Source: Thiobacillus denitrificans (GTDB lineage Bacteria > Pseudomonadota > Gammaproteobacteria > Burkholderiales > Thiobacillaceae). From it: 64,000 nt of DNA. The notes beneath the pieces were generated by a model that worked only from the letters and a program-made list of their open reading frames with translations, had not been told where the DNA came from and searched no databases. The DNA lies in assembly GCA_002343685.1 (NCBI GenBank), contig DDRS01000020.1, forward strand, positions 62,001 to 126,000, written 5' to 3'. Of this stretch, positions 8,494-16,850 are shown one piece after another. Made by a program: the position numbers and the translations under genes. Positions within the stretch are counted from its first letter, which is position 1, and each line of letters opens with the position of its first letter.

Positions 8494-9027
8494 TCAGCGT
8501 GTGCGGATGTCGCCGAAATGAAAGTCGAATGAACCCGTGCGGCGGTCGTTGAAATACTGTTCCAGCGTTGCGCGTACCGTGCGGAAAGCGATGTCGTCCC
8601 AAGGGATCTCGGCTTCGGTGAAGAGCCGGGTTTCGAGCGATTCGATGCCGGGCTGAAAGTCGAGATCGAGCAGCCGGGCGCGGAACATGAAGTACACCTG
8701 ATTGATATGCGGCAGGTTGTACAAGGTATACAGGCCGCCTACTTCGATGCGCGCGCCGGCTTCTTCCCAGGTTTCGCGCGCCGCGCCTTCGAGCGTGGTT
8801 TCGCCGTTCTCCATGAAGCCGGCAGGCAAGGTCCACAGGCCGTATCTGGGTTCGATGGCACGCCGGCACAGCAGTACCTTGTCCTCCCATTCGGGGATGC
8901 AGCCGACGACCATCTTGGGGTTCTGGTAATGGACGGTGCCGCATTCGGGGCAGACATGACGCGGCAGGTGGTCGCCGCTTGGCACGCGCAGCACCACGGC
9001 GCTGCCACATTCACTGCAAAAGTTCAT
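8494..9027 (-). CDS. NUDIX hydrolase with N-terminal zinc ribbon
   Basis: Protein of 177 residues. It begins MNFCSECGS and has a second CPEC pair, together forming a four-cysteine zinc ribbon. The full Nudix box follows (from GFMENGETTLEGAARE through TWEEAG), providing the Mg-binding glutamates that hydrolyse nucleoside-diphosphate-X substrates. The ribbon plus Nudix layout recalls NudC-like enzymes, but the protein is shorter and the substrate is not predictable. The ATG at 9027 places the ribbon at the N-terminus, as in relatives; the earlier in-frame ATG at 9066 adds a featureless leader. It is divergent from the MoxR gene. Confidence 0.9.
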   Translation of the reverse strand: MNFCSECGSAVVLRVPSGDHLPRHVCPECGTVHYQNPKMVVGCIPEWEDKVLLCRRAIEPRYGLWTLPAGFMENGETTLEGAARETWEEAGARIEVGGLYTLYNLPHINQVYFMFRARLLDLDFQPGIESLETRLFTEAEIPWDDIAFRTVRATLEQYFNDRRTGSFDFHFGDIRTR

Positions 9028-9153
9028 GCTGCTTCCAATTCGGTCTGTGTGCAGGCACGGTATCAAAATCCCCCCACCTCGATCAAGGGTGAAACTGGAT
9101 GCCGGCCGCCCGAGCGATTATCATTCAAGGCCTTACTGTTGTTCTAATTGGCC

Positions 9154-10197
9154 ATGCGTCCCTCCCATATCGAAACCATCCTCAACCGCGAATTCGAGAG
9201 CGCGGCCGACGGTCATCACACGCCGGTGATGCTGTGGGGCCCGCCGGGCGTCGGAAAATCGCAGATCGTCGCCAAGATCGCCCAGCAGCATGGCGTGTCG
9301 CTGATCGACATCCGGCTGTCGCAAATGGAACCGACCGACCTGCGCGGCATCCCGTTCCGCAGTGGCCAGCTGGTCGAATGGTCGATCCCTTCGGTGCTGC
9401 CGGATGCCGAGCGCCACGGCCCGTCGGGCATCCTGTTTCTCGACGAGATCACCTCGGCCCCGCCGTCCGTGTCGGCTGCGGCCTATCAGCTGATTCTCGA
9501 CCGTCGCCTGGGCGAATACAAAGTGCCGGACGGCTGGGTGATCTTCGCCGCCGGCAATCGCCAGGGCGACCGCGGCGTGACCTATGCGATGCCGGCGCCG
9601 CTGGCCAATCGCTTCACGCATTACGAGGTCGAGGTGAACCTGGACGACTGGGTGGACTGGGCGCACAGCGAGGACATCGACCCGCGCGTGATCGCCTTCC
9701 TGCGCTTTCGCCCCGATCTGCTGTTCAGTTTCGACCCGGCGCATACGCCGATTGCCTTTCCCAGCCCGCGCTCGTGGGAATACGCGCATCGCGCGCTGCA
9801 GAAATTCGATAAGACCGATCTGCTGGCCGATGCGCTGATGGCCTGCGTCGGACAGTCGGCCGGCCTGGAGCTCAAGACCTTCGTCGACAACATGGCGCAG
9901 ATGCCCGACATCGATGCCATCATCGCCGGCGAGGTGGCGGACGTCCCCGAAGGGATCGACCTGCAGTACGGCGTCGCGGCCGCACTGGTCCGGCGCGCGC
10001 TGAAGGCAGCCGACAGCGGCAATGCCACGGCGGTGTACGGCAATATTCTCAAGTACGCGCAGCGTTTCCCGCAACGCGAGATGGGCGTGATGCTGGTGAG
10101 CGACCTGCATCGCGCGGTGGGGCGTCCGCTGTTCGCCGTGCCAGCCTTCGCGGAATGGGCCAACAGCATTACCGACCTCGTCCTGTACGAGCACTGA
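9154..10197 (+). CDS. MoxR-family AAA+ ATPase
   Basis: Protein of 347 residues. Walker A is GPPGVGKSQ near residue 32 and Walker B is GILFLDEI; sensor I is in FAAGNR, and the arginine region is ANRFTHYEV. MoxR ATPases act as chaperones with VWA-domain partners to mature or remodel complexes. The partner here is the next gene, three bases downstream. The ATG at 9154 is chosen over a TTG two codons upstream. A shadow reading frame of 689 codons on the other strand reflects GC-biased codon use, not a gene. Confidence 0.93.
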   Translation: MRPSHIETILNREFESAADGHHTPVMLWGPPGVGKSQIVAKIAQQHGVSLIDIRLSQMEPTDLRGIPFRSGQLVEWSIPSVLPDAERHGPSGILFLDEITSAPPSVSAAAYQLILDRRLGEYKVPDGWVIFAAGNRQGDRGVTYAMPAPLANRFTHYEVEVNLDDWVDWAHSEDIDPRVIAFLRFRPDLLFSFDPAHTPIAFPSPRSWEYAHRALQKFDKTDLLADALMACVGQSAGLELKTFVDNMAQMPDIDAIIAGEVADVPEGIDLQYGVAAALVRRALKAADSGNATAVYGNILKYAQRFPQREMGVMLVSDLHRAVGRPLFAVPAFAEWANSITDLVLYEH

Positions 10198-10200
10198 TCC

Positions 10201-11457
10201 ATGGCCGACCAGCCCGACGCTGCGCTCGAACCGATCCTGACCAAGCTCGCCGCGGCGCGCACACGACTTATCATGGAGCGCCCGTTTCTCGGCGCGCTGG
10301 TGATGCATCTGCCGCTGAAGGTTGGCGGCGAGGGATGCACGACCACCGGCACCGACGCGCAGGCCTTCTATTTCAACCCGAAATTCATCGACAACCTCAA
10401 TCTTGCGCAGACGCAGTTCGTGCTGGCGCACGAGGCGATGCACTGCGCGATGGGGCACACCCACCGGCGCAACCATCGCGTCAAGCGGCGTTGGGACGTG
10501 GCCTGCGATCATGCGGTCAACCTGATCCTGATCGAGGAAGGCCTGAAACCGCCGCTGCACGGCATCCTTGCCGACCAGAATTACATGACGCTGTCGGCGG
10601 AGGAAATCTATCCGCTGATCCCCGAGGACACGCCGGAAGAGTCCTTCGACCAGCACATGTTCGACAACGACAACGACTCCGGTGCCAGCCCCGACGAGAA
10701 CCAGCGCCAGGACAATCCCGATGCCGGCGAATCCGGGGGGCAGGGCAAGGAAGGCCAGAGCCAGGCCGAGGAAAAGGAGGGCAGCGGCAGCCAGGCCTCG
10801 CAGAAGCCGAACGAGTTGTCGCCCAGCGAGCGCGAGGAACTCGCCGAGCAGTGGAAGAATCGCCTGGCCGCCGCAGCCCAGGCGGCGCGCCAGGCCGGCA
10901 AGCTGTCGCAGTCGATGATGCGCTGGGTCGACGATCTGCTCGCCCCCAGCCTGCCGTGGCGCGCACTGCTGGCGCGTTTCTTCGCAGTCAACCAGCGCGA
11001 CGACTATTCGTGGCGCCGGCCGTCGCGGCGCGAGGGCGACGCGCTGCTGCCGCGCCTGTCGAGCGAGGGCATCGACGTAGTGGCGGCGATCGACACCAGC
11101 GGCTCGATCAGCGACGAGGAATTGCGCGAGTTCGTCACCGAGCTCGATGCCTTGAAAGGCCAGGTGCGCGCGCGTGTCACCCTGCTGGCGTGCGACAACC
11201 ATGTGGCGGAACAGGCCCCGTGGGAATTCGAGCCCTGGGACACCATGCAGCTGCCGACCGAGCTCTCAGGCGGCGGCGGTACCGATTTCCGCCCGGTATT
11301 CGACTGGGTTGAGCACGAAAACCGCAGCCCCAACATGCTGGTGTATTTCACCGATGCCGAAGGCGATTTCCCCAAAGTCCCGCCGAATTACCCGGTGATC
11401 TGGCTGGTCAAGGGTAAGGGCGTGGTGCCCTGGGGCGAACGGGTGCAGCTGAATTGA
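10201..11457 (+). CDS. DUF2201-type protein: putative metallopeptidase plus VWA-like domain
   Basis: Protein of 418 residues. The N-terminal part has a zinc-binding HEAMHCAMGH motif (HExxH with a third ligand), typical of the putative metallopeptidase domain in this family. The middle (about residues 160-215) is low-complexity, rich in Gln, Glu, Gly and Ser. The C-terminal VWA-like domain has a metal-dependent adhesion site DTSGSIS with a later GGGGTDF and YFTDAEGD. It is the expected partner of the upstream MoxR ATPase. The stop codon overlaps the TTG start of the next gene (TTGA). The substrate is unknown. Confidence 0.9.
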   Translation: MADQPDAALEPILTKLAAARTRLIMERPFLGALVMHLPLKVGGEGCTTTGTDAQAFYFNPKFIDNLNLAQTQFVLAHEAMHCAMGHTHRRNHRVKRRWDVACDHAVNLILIEEGLKPPLHGILADQNYMTLSAEEIYPLIPEDTPEESFDQHMFDNDNDSGASPDENQRQDNPDAGESGGQGKEGQSQAEEKEGSGSQASQKPNELSPSEREELAEQWKNRLAAAAQAARQAGKLSQSMMRWVDDLLAPSLPWRALLARFFAVNQRDDYSWRRPSRREGDALLPRLSSEGIDVVAAIDTSGSISDEELREFVTELDALKGQVRARVTLLACDNHVAEQAPWEFEPWDTMQLPTELSGGGGTDFRPVFDWVEHENRSPNMLVYFTDAEGDFPKVPPNYPVIWLVKGKGVVPWGERVQLN

Positions 11458-12296
11458 GCGCGCCGCCCGACCGCGTCCGCAGCTTCCTGTTCGAGCAGCT
11501 CGACATCCGGGGCGCCTGGGTACAGCTGGGCGGCGCCTGGCGCGAGATGGCGGCGGGGCGCGATTACCCCGAGCCCGCCCTCGAATTGCTGGGCCAGTTG
11601 GCGGGGGTGACCACGCTGATCGCCGCCAACCTCAAGCAGGCGGGGCGACTGACTTTCCAGCTGCGCGGCGACGGCGAAGTGTCGCTACTGGTGATGGACT
11701 GCGACGAGCAGTTGCGCCTGCGCGGCATGGCGCGCACGCCGCCGCATCTGTCCGCGGGCAGTTTGCCGGCCCTGCTGGGCGACGGTGCGCTGACCCTGAC
11801 CCTCGATACCGCCGACATGCGCCAGCCCTACCAGAGCCATGTCCCCTTGCAGGGCGATACGCTCGCCGCCGTATTCGAGCATTACCTCGCGCAGTCCGAG
11901 CAGGCGCCGACCCGGTTGTGGCTGGCAGCCAATCACGAGACCGCGGCGGGCCTGTTTTTGCAGGCGTTGCCGGGCGCAGCCATGCGCGATGCCGATGGCT
12001 GGAATCGGGTGCAGATCCTGGCCGACACGGTGCGGGCGGACGAATTGCTCGGCCTCGGCGCAATCAAGCTGATCGAGCGCCTGTTCCCGGAAGAGGACGT
12101 GCGCGTGTATGACCCGCGCCCGATCAGTTATCACTGCCCGTATGATCCGGACAAGATCTATTCCATGCTGCGCAGCGTCGGGCGTGCAGAATGCGAAGAC
12201 ATCCTTGCCGAGCAGGGCGAAATACGGGTGCACGACGACATCTGCAACCACGAGTACGTGCTGGATGCGGCCGCGGTGGCGGCCTTGTTTGAATGA
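11454..12296 (+). CDS. hslO: Hsp33-like redox chaperone with degenerate zinc centre
   Basis: Protein of 280 residues matching Hsp33 in length and in landmarks such as SLLVMDCDEQLRLRG, ALTLTLDT and ILAEQGEI. Canonical Hsp33 is a zinc protein with CxC and CxxC near the C-terminus; oxidation of these cysteines activates it. Here the first pair reads Cys228-Pro-Tyr230 and the second Asp261-Asp-Ile-Cys264, so two of four ligands are gone while their spacing is kept. An extra Cys247 lies between. The codons are unambiguous (tgc ccg tat; gac gac atc tgc). The TTG start overlaps the upstream stop. Redox switching must differ or be lost. Confidence 0.88.
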   Translation: MSAPPDRVRSFLFEQLDIRGAWVQLGGAWREMAAGRDYPEPALELLGQLAGVTTLIAANLKQAGRLTFQLRGDGEVSLLVMDCDEQLRLRGMARTPPHLSAGSLPALLGDGALTLTLDTADMRQPYQSHVPLQGDTLAAVFEHYLAQSEQAPTRLWLAANHETAAGLFLQALPGAAMRDADGWNRVQILADTVRADELLGLGAIKLIERLFPEEDVRVYDPRPISYHCPYDPDKIYSMLRSVGRAECEDILAEQGEIRVHDDICNHEYVLDAAAVAALFE

Positions 12297-12307
12297 AAGG
12301 AGGGGCG

Positions 12308-12592
12308 ATGCGGACAGGATGGATACTGGCAGGGCTGCTGATTTTCGCGAACGGGGCACAGGCGGAGGACGGACGCTACCAGGCTTTGCCGCTGGCCGGG
12401 GCCGAGGGCGGCAAGGGTGGCGGGCGGGCGCTCATTCTCGATACCCGCGACGGCCATGTGTGGATCTGGAGCGAGAACGAACTCATTACCGCGCCGGATG
12501 GCCACCGCCGTTATGGCACGGGCTTCATCTATCAGGGCAGGCTGCGCCCCGGCAACCAGGCGGGCGAATTCATCGAACAACAGGCCAAGTGA
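12308..12592 (+). CDS. Small exported protein of unknown function
   Basis: Protein of 94 residues with a clear signal peptide (MRTGWILAGLLIFANGAQA, cut before EDG). The mature part is hydrophilic and Gly-rich and includes GHVWIWSENELI. A strong AAAGGAGG site at 12297-12304 fixes the ATG at 12308; an ATG overlapping the hslO stop has no such site. It is probably periplasmic and co-transcribed with hslO. No family was recognised. The following 115 bases before mshE show no convincing promoter or riboswitch. Confidence 0.7.
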   Translation: MRTGWILAGLLIFANGAQAEDGRYQALPLAGAEGGKGGGRALILDTRDGHVWIWSENELITAPDGHRRYGTGFIYQGRLRPGNQAGEFIEQQAK

Positions 12593-12707
12593 ACGCGCGA
12601 CCTCGCCTGGCGCCCGGTCTTGGGTGGGGCGGCAGTCGGCCTATGGCTTAAGGCGAAGCCTGTCCGGGCCGATATGTGCTCATACTTGCGCACCCATCCG
12701 AGAAAAA

Positions 12708-14450
12708 ATGCAGACCGAGTCAGCCATCCAACCCGCTTCCCCTCAGGCCGGACGCCAGAAAATCCGCCTGGGTGACCTGCTCGTCGAGCAGAAGGTCATC
12801 TCCAGCGCCGACCTGGACATCGCACTGGCGGCGCAGAAGAAAAGCGGGCGCCGCCTGGGCCGCATCATCGTCGAAAGCGGGCTGGCAGGCGAAAACGACA
12901 TTGCCCAGGCGCTGGCGCGGCAATTGAATCTTCCCTTCATCGATCTCAGGAAATTCAATCCGGATGCCTCCATCCTGCAGCTGCTGCCGGAAACGCAGGC
13001 GAGGCGTTTCCGGGCCATGCCGCTGGCGCGGCGGGATAACAGTATTTTCGTTGGCATGGCCGATCCGACCGATCTGTTTGCCTACGATGAAATCGCCAGG
13101 CTGATCCCGGACGATATCCAGCTTGCCGTGGTGGCGGAAGGCGACCTGCTGGCGGCCATCGACCGGATCTACCGGCGAACCGACGATATCCACGGCCTGA
13201 CCGAGGAGCTCGCGCGCGACATGGGCGAGAGCGAGGCCAGCATCATCGGTCTGGAAGCGCTGGGTGAAGGTCAAGCCGATGCGCCGGTGGTGCGCCTGTT
13301 GCAGACCCTGTTCGAGGATGCGCTGCAGGTCAACGCGTCCGACCTGCATATCGAACCGCAGGAAAAACAGCTGGCCATCCGCTTCCGCATCGACGGCGTA
13401 CTGCATCCGCAGACCCAGGCCGATCTCAAGATTGCGCCGGCGCTGGCTTTGCGGCTCAAGATCGTGTCCGGGCTGGATATTTCGGAAAAACGCCTGCCGC
13501 AGGACGGCCGCTTTGCGGTCAAGGTGCGCGGCCGTACCGTCGACGTGCGCCTGTCCACCATGCCGACGCAATACGGAGAATCCGTGGTGATGCGGCTGTT
13601 GAGCCAGGGCGACAACCTGCTTGCCGTCGACAGCCTGGGCATGCCGACCGACATGCAGGAACGCTTTCGCGCCATCCTGCACCGCCCCAATGGTCTGGTG
13701 CTGGTGACCGGCCCCACCGGCAGCGGCAAGACCACCACTCTTTATGCCGCGCTGGGGGAGCTCAACGACCCGGGCACCAAGATCATCACGGTCGAAGACC
13801 CGGTGGAATACCGGCTTGCCGGCATCAACCAGGTGCAGGCCAACGACAAGATCGACCTCAGTTTTGCCCGGGTGCTGCGTGCCATCCTGCGCCAGGATCC
13901 GGACGTGATCCTGGTCGGCGAGATGCGCGATGCGGAAACCGCGCAGGTCGCGCTCCGGGCGGCCATGACGGGCCACCTGGTGCTGTCCACCCTGCACACC
14001 AACGATGCGGCCTCCACGCCGGTCCGGCTGCTCGATATGGGCGTTCCGGCCTTCATGGTGGCGACGTCGGTACAGGGCGTGCTTGCCCAACGGCTGCTGC
14101 GCAAGGTGTGCGGCCATTGCAAGGCCCCGCATGTGCCGACGCCGCAGGAGCGCGTCTGGCTGGGGCGGGCCCAAGCCGACCAGGCCGACGACGGCTATGT
14201 CGCGGGCACGGGCTGCGACCGCTGCCATGGCACCGGCTATTCCGGACGCCGTGCCGTCCACGAGCTGCTCGAAATCAATACGACGCTGGCGGAAAGCCTG
14301 GCGCGCAAGAATCCGGCTGAATTCGTGGCTGCCGCCCGTGCGTCCATGGCCGGCCATACCCTGCGCGACCAGGCCATCGCGCTGGCACGGGCCGGCGTGA
14401 CCTCGCTGGCCGAAGCGATGCGCGCCAGCGCCCAGGACGAAACAAGCTGA
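12708..14450 (+). CDS. mshE: MSHA pilus assembly ATPase MshE with cyclic-di-GMP-binding domain
   Basis: GspE/PilB-family extension ATPase of 580 residues. The N-terminus has two 24-residue MshEN motifs at 20-43 (RLGDLLVEQ...AAQ) and 49-72 (RLGRIIVES...ARQ), separated by five residues. This is the arrangement that binds cyclic-di-GMP in Vibrio MshE. The catalytic part has Walker A GPTGSGKTTT, the Asp box ITVEDPVEY, Walker B ILVGEMRD and the His box HLVLSTLHTNDA. A zinc-type CxxC pair (CGHC...CDRC) lies near the end. The ATG at 12708 follows GAGAAAAA. The stop overlaps the mshG start. Pilus extension is probably raised by cyclic-di-GMP. Confidence 0.93.
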   Translation: MQTESAIQPASPQAGRQKIRLGDLLVEQKVISSADLDIALAAQKKSGRRLGRIIVESGLAGENDIAQALARQLNLPFIDLRKFNPDASILQLLPETQARRFRAMPLARRDNSIFVGMADPTDLFAYDEIARLIPDDIQLAVVAEGDLLAAIDRIYRRTDDIHGLTEELARDMGESEASIIGLEALGEGQADAPVVRLLQTLFEDALQVNASDLHIEPQEKQLAIRFRIDGVLHPQTQADLKIAPALALRLKIVSGLDISEKRLPQDGRFAVKVRGRTVDVRLSTMPTQYGESVVMRLLSQGDNLLAVDSLGMPTDMQERFRAILHRPNGLVLVTGPTGSGKTTTLYAALGELNDPGTKIITVEDPVEYRLAGINQVQANDKIDLSFARVLRAILRQDPDVILVGEMRDAETAQVALRAAMTGHLVLSTLHTNDAASTPVRLLDMGVPAFMVATSVQGVLAQRLLRKVCGHCKAPHVPTPQERVWLGRAQADQADDGYVAGTGCDRCHGTGYSGRRAVHELLEINTTLAESLARKNPAEFVAAARASMAGHTLRDQAIALARAGVTSLAEAMRASAQDETS

Positions 14451-15679
14451 TGCTGCGCTTTGCGTATACCGGCCGTACCCGAAGCGGCGAGAAGACCCAG
14501 GGCATCCTGGAGGCGGACAATGCCGCCGCATGCGCCAGCAATCTGCTGAAAAACGGTATTTCGCCGGTCACCATCCAGGAAACCGGGCAATCCGAGCGGC
14601 GCGGGGCGAAGAAGCCGAAAAGCCTCAATCTCTTCGAGCCTGCCGTCCAGCCCATCGACGTGCAGCTGTTTTCCCGCCAGCTCTACACCCTGATGCGCGC
14701 CGGCGTGCCCATCCTGCGCTCGCTGTCGGGTCTCCTCGAGTCGACCACCAATGTGGCCTTTGCCCGAGTGATTACCTCGCTGAAGGAATCGCTTGAAGCG
14801 GGACGCGACCTGTCGATGGCGATGCGCCAGCATCCCGCGGTCTTTTCGCCGTTCTATGTTGCGATGGTGCGGGTAGGGGAGGCGACCGGGCGCCTGGACG
14901 AAATTTTCCTGCGCATGTTCGAGCACCTCGAATTCGAACGCGAGACCCGCGCCCGCATCCGTGAAGCGCTGCGTTACCCGATTTTCGTCCTCATCGCCAT
15001 GGTGGTCGCGATTGCCGTCATCAATGTGTTCGTCATCCCGGCTTTTGCCAAGGTCTATGCCGGCCTCGGGGCGGAATTACCGCTGATGACGCGCATTCTC
15101 ATCGAAACCTCGCGCCTGACCATCGCCTATGGCTGGCTCATGCTGGCCGGGCTGGTGCTGGCCGTCATGGGATTCCGCCTGTGGCGCGCCACCCCAGGCG
15201 GACGCCTGCTGTGGGATCGCTTCAAGCTCAAGCTGCCGCTCACCGGCTCGATCATGCTGCGCAGCACGCTGGCCCGTTTCGCGCGCACGCTGGCCCTGTC
15301 CCTGCGGAGCGGCATTCCCGCGGCGCAGGCGCTGTCGGTGGTGGCGGAGGTCACCGACAATGCCTGGATCGCTTCGCGCGTCGAGCAGATGCGCAACGGC
15401 ATCGAGCGCGGCGAATCGGTCCTGCGCACCGCGCAGAACGCGGCCGTGTTCAACCCGGTGGTGCTGCAGATGATCGCCGTCGGCGAGGAAACCGGCAGCA
15501 TCGACGAACTCATGCAGGAAGTCTCCGGGATGTACGAACGCGAGGTGGACTATGAAATCAAGACCCTGGCCGCCCGCATCGAACCGCTGATCATCGTCGC
15601 CCTGGGCGGCGTTGTGCTGGTGCTGGCGCTCGGCGTGTTCCTGCCGATGTGGGACCTCGCTAGCGTCGCCATCAAGTGA
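14450..15679 (+). CDS. mshG: MSHA pilus inner-membrane platform protein MshG
   Basis: PilC/GspF-family polytopic protein of 409 residues. It has two GspF repeats, each opening with a conserved LLRAGVPI-like segment (YTLMRAGVPILRSLSG; ALSLRSGIPAAQALS). Three membrane helices include YPIFVLIAMVVAIAV and IIVALGGVVLVLALGVFLPM. It anchors the assembly ATPase and passes pilin subunits into the fibre. The start overlaps the mshE stop (TGATG). The 122 bases to the pilin gene include a perfect 10-base palindrome at 15714-15723; mshF, found here in Vibrio, is absent. Confidence 0.92.
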   Translation: MLRFAYTGRTRSGEKTQGILEADNAAACASNLLKNGISPVTIQETGQSERRGAKKPKSLNLFEPAVQPIDVQLFSRQLYTLMRAGVPILRSLSGLLESTTNVAFARVITSLKESLEAGRDLSMAMRQHPAVFSPFYVAMVRVGEATGRLDEIFLRMFEHLEFERETRARIREALRYPIFVLIAMVVAIAVINVFVIPAFAKVYAGLGAELPLMTRILIETSRLTIAYGWLMLAGLVLAVMGFRLWRATPGGRLLWDRFKLKLPLTGSIMLRSTLARFARTLALSLRSGIPAAQALSVVAEVTDNAWIASRVEQMRNGIERGESVLRTAQNAAVFNPVVLQMIAVGEETGSIDELMQEVSGMYEREVDYEIKTLAARIEPLIIVALGGVVLVLALGVFLPMWDLASVAIK

Positions 15680-15801
15680 CGTCCTGATCGTAATTTCATG
15701 TTTTTGTTCAAGTCTCGGCCGAGTGCGCCGAAATAGGTCCTGTGGCTGCCGCAGGCGGCCGGCGCTTGAGACCAACCTATTCGAATAAGCGGGAGAACAC
15801 T

Positions 15802-16377
15802 ATGCACACCCTGAAGGACATGAAAACCAGGCAGCGCGGCTTCACCATGATCGAACTCATCGTCGTCATCGTCATCCTCGGCATCCTCGCCGCGGTGGCG
15901 CTGCCGCGTTTCACCAACATCCAGCGCGATGCCCGGATTGCCAAGCTGAATGCGGCGCGGGGCGCGGTACAGGCGGCGTCGGCAATGATCCATGGTGCAG
16001 CGCTGGCCCGGGGTGGGGTACCAGATACGGTCAACTGCGTGAACGTTGGTTTTGGCGCGAACCCGGCAAACAACACGACGGCTGTGTGTACGGAAAACGG
16101 GCGGGTGCAAATTGCAAACGGATACCCTGCTGCGACCGTACTCGGAATTGTGAATGCCACGGGCCTGACCACGACGTTCTTCCCCACCGGGACCGCCGTC
16201 GCAACGGCCAATACGACATTACAGCCCGAAGGCTACAGTGTTGCCCAGTCAGGAGCTACTGGCATGATTTTCAGGGTTAACGGCGGCGTTAACGTAGCGC
16301 AATGCGCCTTTACTTATACGGCTGCGGCGGCGGGGGGCGCGCCGACAATCGGCGCGATTGATACCAGGGGTTGCTGA
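15802..16377 (+). CDS. mshA: Major MSHA-type pilin (type IVa prepilin)
   Basis: Prepilin of 191 residues. The leader ends RQRG, cleaved after Gly13, giving mature FTMIELIVVIVILGILAAVA with the essential Glu at position 5. The rest is small-residue rich, with four cysteines able to form loops, and ends in TRGC. It lies between mshG and the minor pilins, where MshA or MshB sit in Vibrio; only one such pilin is present, so it is taken as the main subunit. A GGGAGAA site precedes the ATG at 15802. A strong hairpin just downstream (16403-16427) may mark the 3' end of its mRNA. Confidence 0.87.
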   Translation: MHTLKDMKTRQRGFTMIELIVVIVILGILAAVALPRFTNIQRDARIAKLNAARGAVQAASAMIHGAALARGGVPDTVNCVNVGFGANPANNTTAVCTENGRVQIANGYPAATVLGIVNATGLTTTFFPTGTAVATANTTLQPEGYSVAQSGATGMIFRVNGGVNVAQCAFTYTAAAAGGAPTIGAIDTRGC

Positions 16378-16391
16378 TTCGAGCCAGGACC

Positions 16392-16850
16392 ATGCTGAAG
16401 TCAAACCGCGGCTCAAGCCGCGGTTTTACCATGGTGGAATTAATCCTGGTAATGGTCATAGCCGGCATCCTCGCGGCGGTGGCCGTCCCGCGCATGCTGG
16501 GCCGGACCGGCTTCGATACCCGCGGTTTTGCCGACCAGCTGGCCGCCACGGTGCGCTTTGCACAGAAACTGGCCGTCGCCCAGCACACCGATGTCCATGT
16601 TCGCCTGACCGCCAGCGATGCCACGCTGTGCTATGACGCCGCCTGCGCCACCCCGGCGCCGGGGCCGGGCGGCGAAAAGCCCTACACCGTCAGCGCGCCA
16701 ACCGGGGTGGCGATTGCTAGCCCGGTCCCAACGCTCGACTTCGATGCCGGCGGGCGCCCTGTGAACCTTGCTGCCCGGCTCGACATCCAGGTCAACGGCA
16801 GCGGGACGCACCACGTGTTCGTCGAGCAGGAGACCGGCTATGTCCACTGA
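16392..16850 (+). CDS. mshC: Minor pilin MshC-like
   Basis: Type II/IV pseudopilin of 152 residues. The cleavage site is SSRG/FTMVEL after Gly11, with Glu at mature position 5, and then a hydrophobic stem (ILVMVIAGILAAVAVP). The head domain has a Cys pair (LCYDAAC). It is expected to sit at the pilus tip and prime assembly. The first codons also encode a perfect terminator-like hairpin. The 3' end overlaps mshD by 11 bases. The assignment to MshC rather than another minor pilin rests on gene order. Confidence 0.82.
   Translation: MLKSNRGSSRGFTMVELILVMVIAGILAAVAVPRMLGRTGFDTRGFADQLAATVRFAQKLAVAQHTDVHVRLTASDATLCYDAACATPAPGPGGEKPYTVSAPTGVAIASPVPTLDFDAGGRPVNLAARLDIQVNGSGTHHVFVEQETGYVH
16403..16427 (+). 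terminator. Terminator-like hairpin inside the start of mshC
   Basis: A perfect 10-base stem, AAACCGCGGC (16403-16412) with GCCGCGGTTT (16417-16426), closes a TCAA loop and is followed by one more T. It begins only 26 bases after the pilin stop codon but lies within mshC codons 4-12. It has the stem strength of an intrinsic terminator with a short T tract formed mainly by the stem's own end. It may act as a partial terminator or RNA-stabilising 3' end for the major pilin message. Confidence 0.5.

Noticed and set aside
9133..11202. Long minus-strand open frame opposite moxR and its partner
   Set aside because: It mirrors two clear plus-strand genes; GC-rich third positions create such shadows.
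12593..12707. Cyclic-di-GMP riboswitch before mshE
   Set aside because: The conserved GEMM core was looked for here and before the pilin gene and not found.
15680..15801. Sigma-54 promoter before the major pilin gene
   Set aside because: The best GG-N10-GC site (AGGTCC...TGCC) matches the consensus at only about half of its fixed positions.
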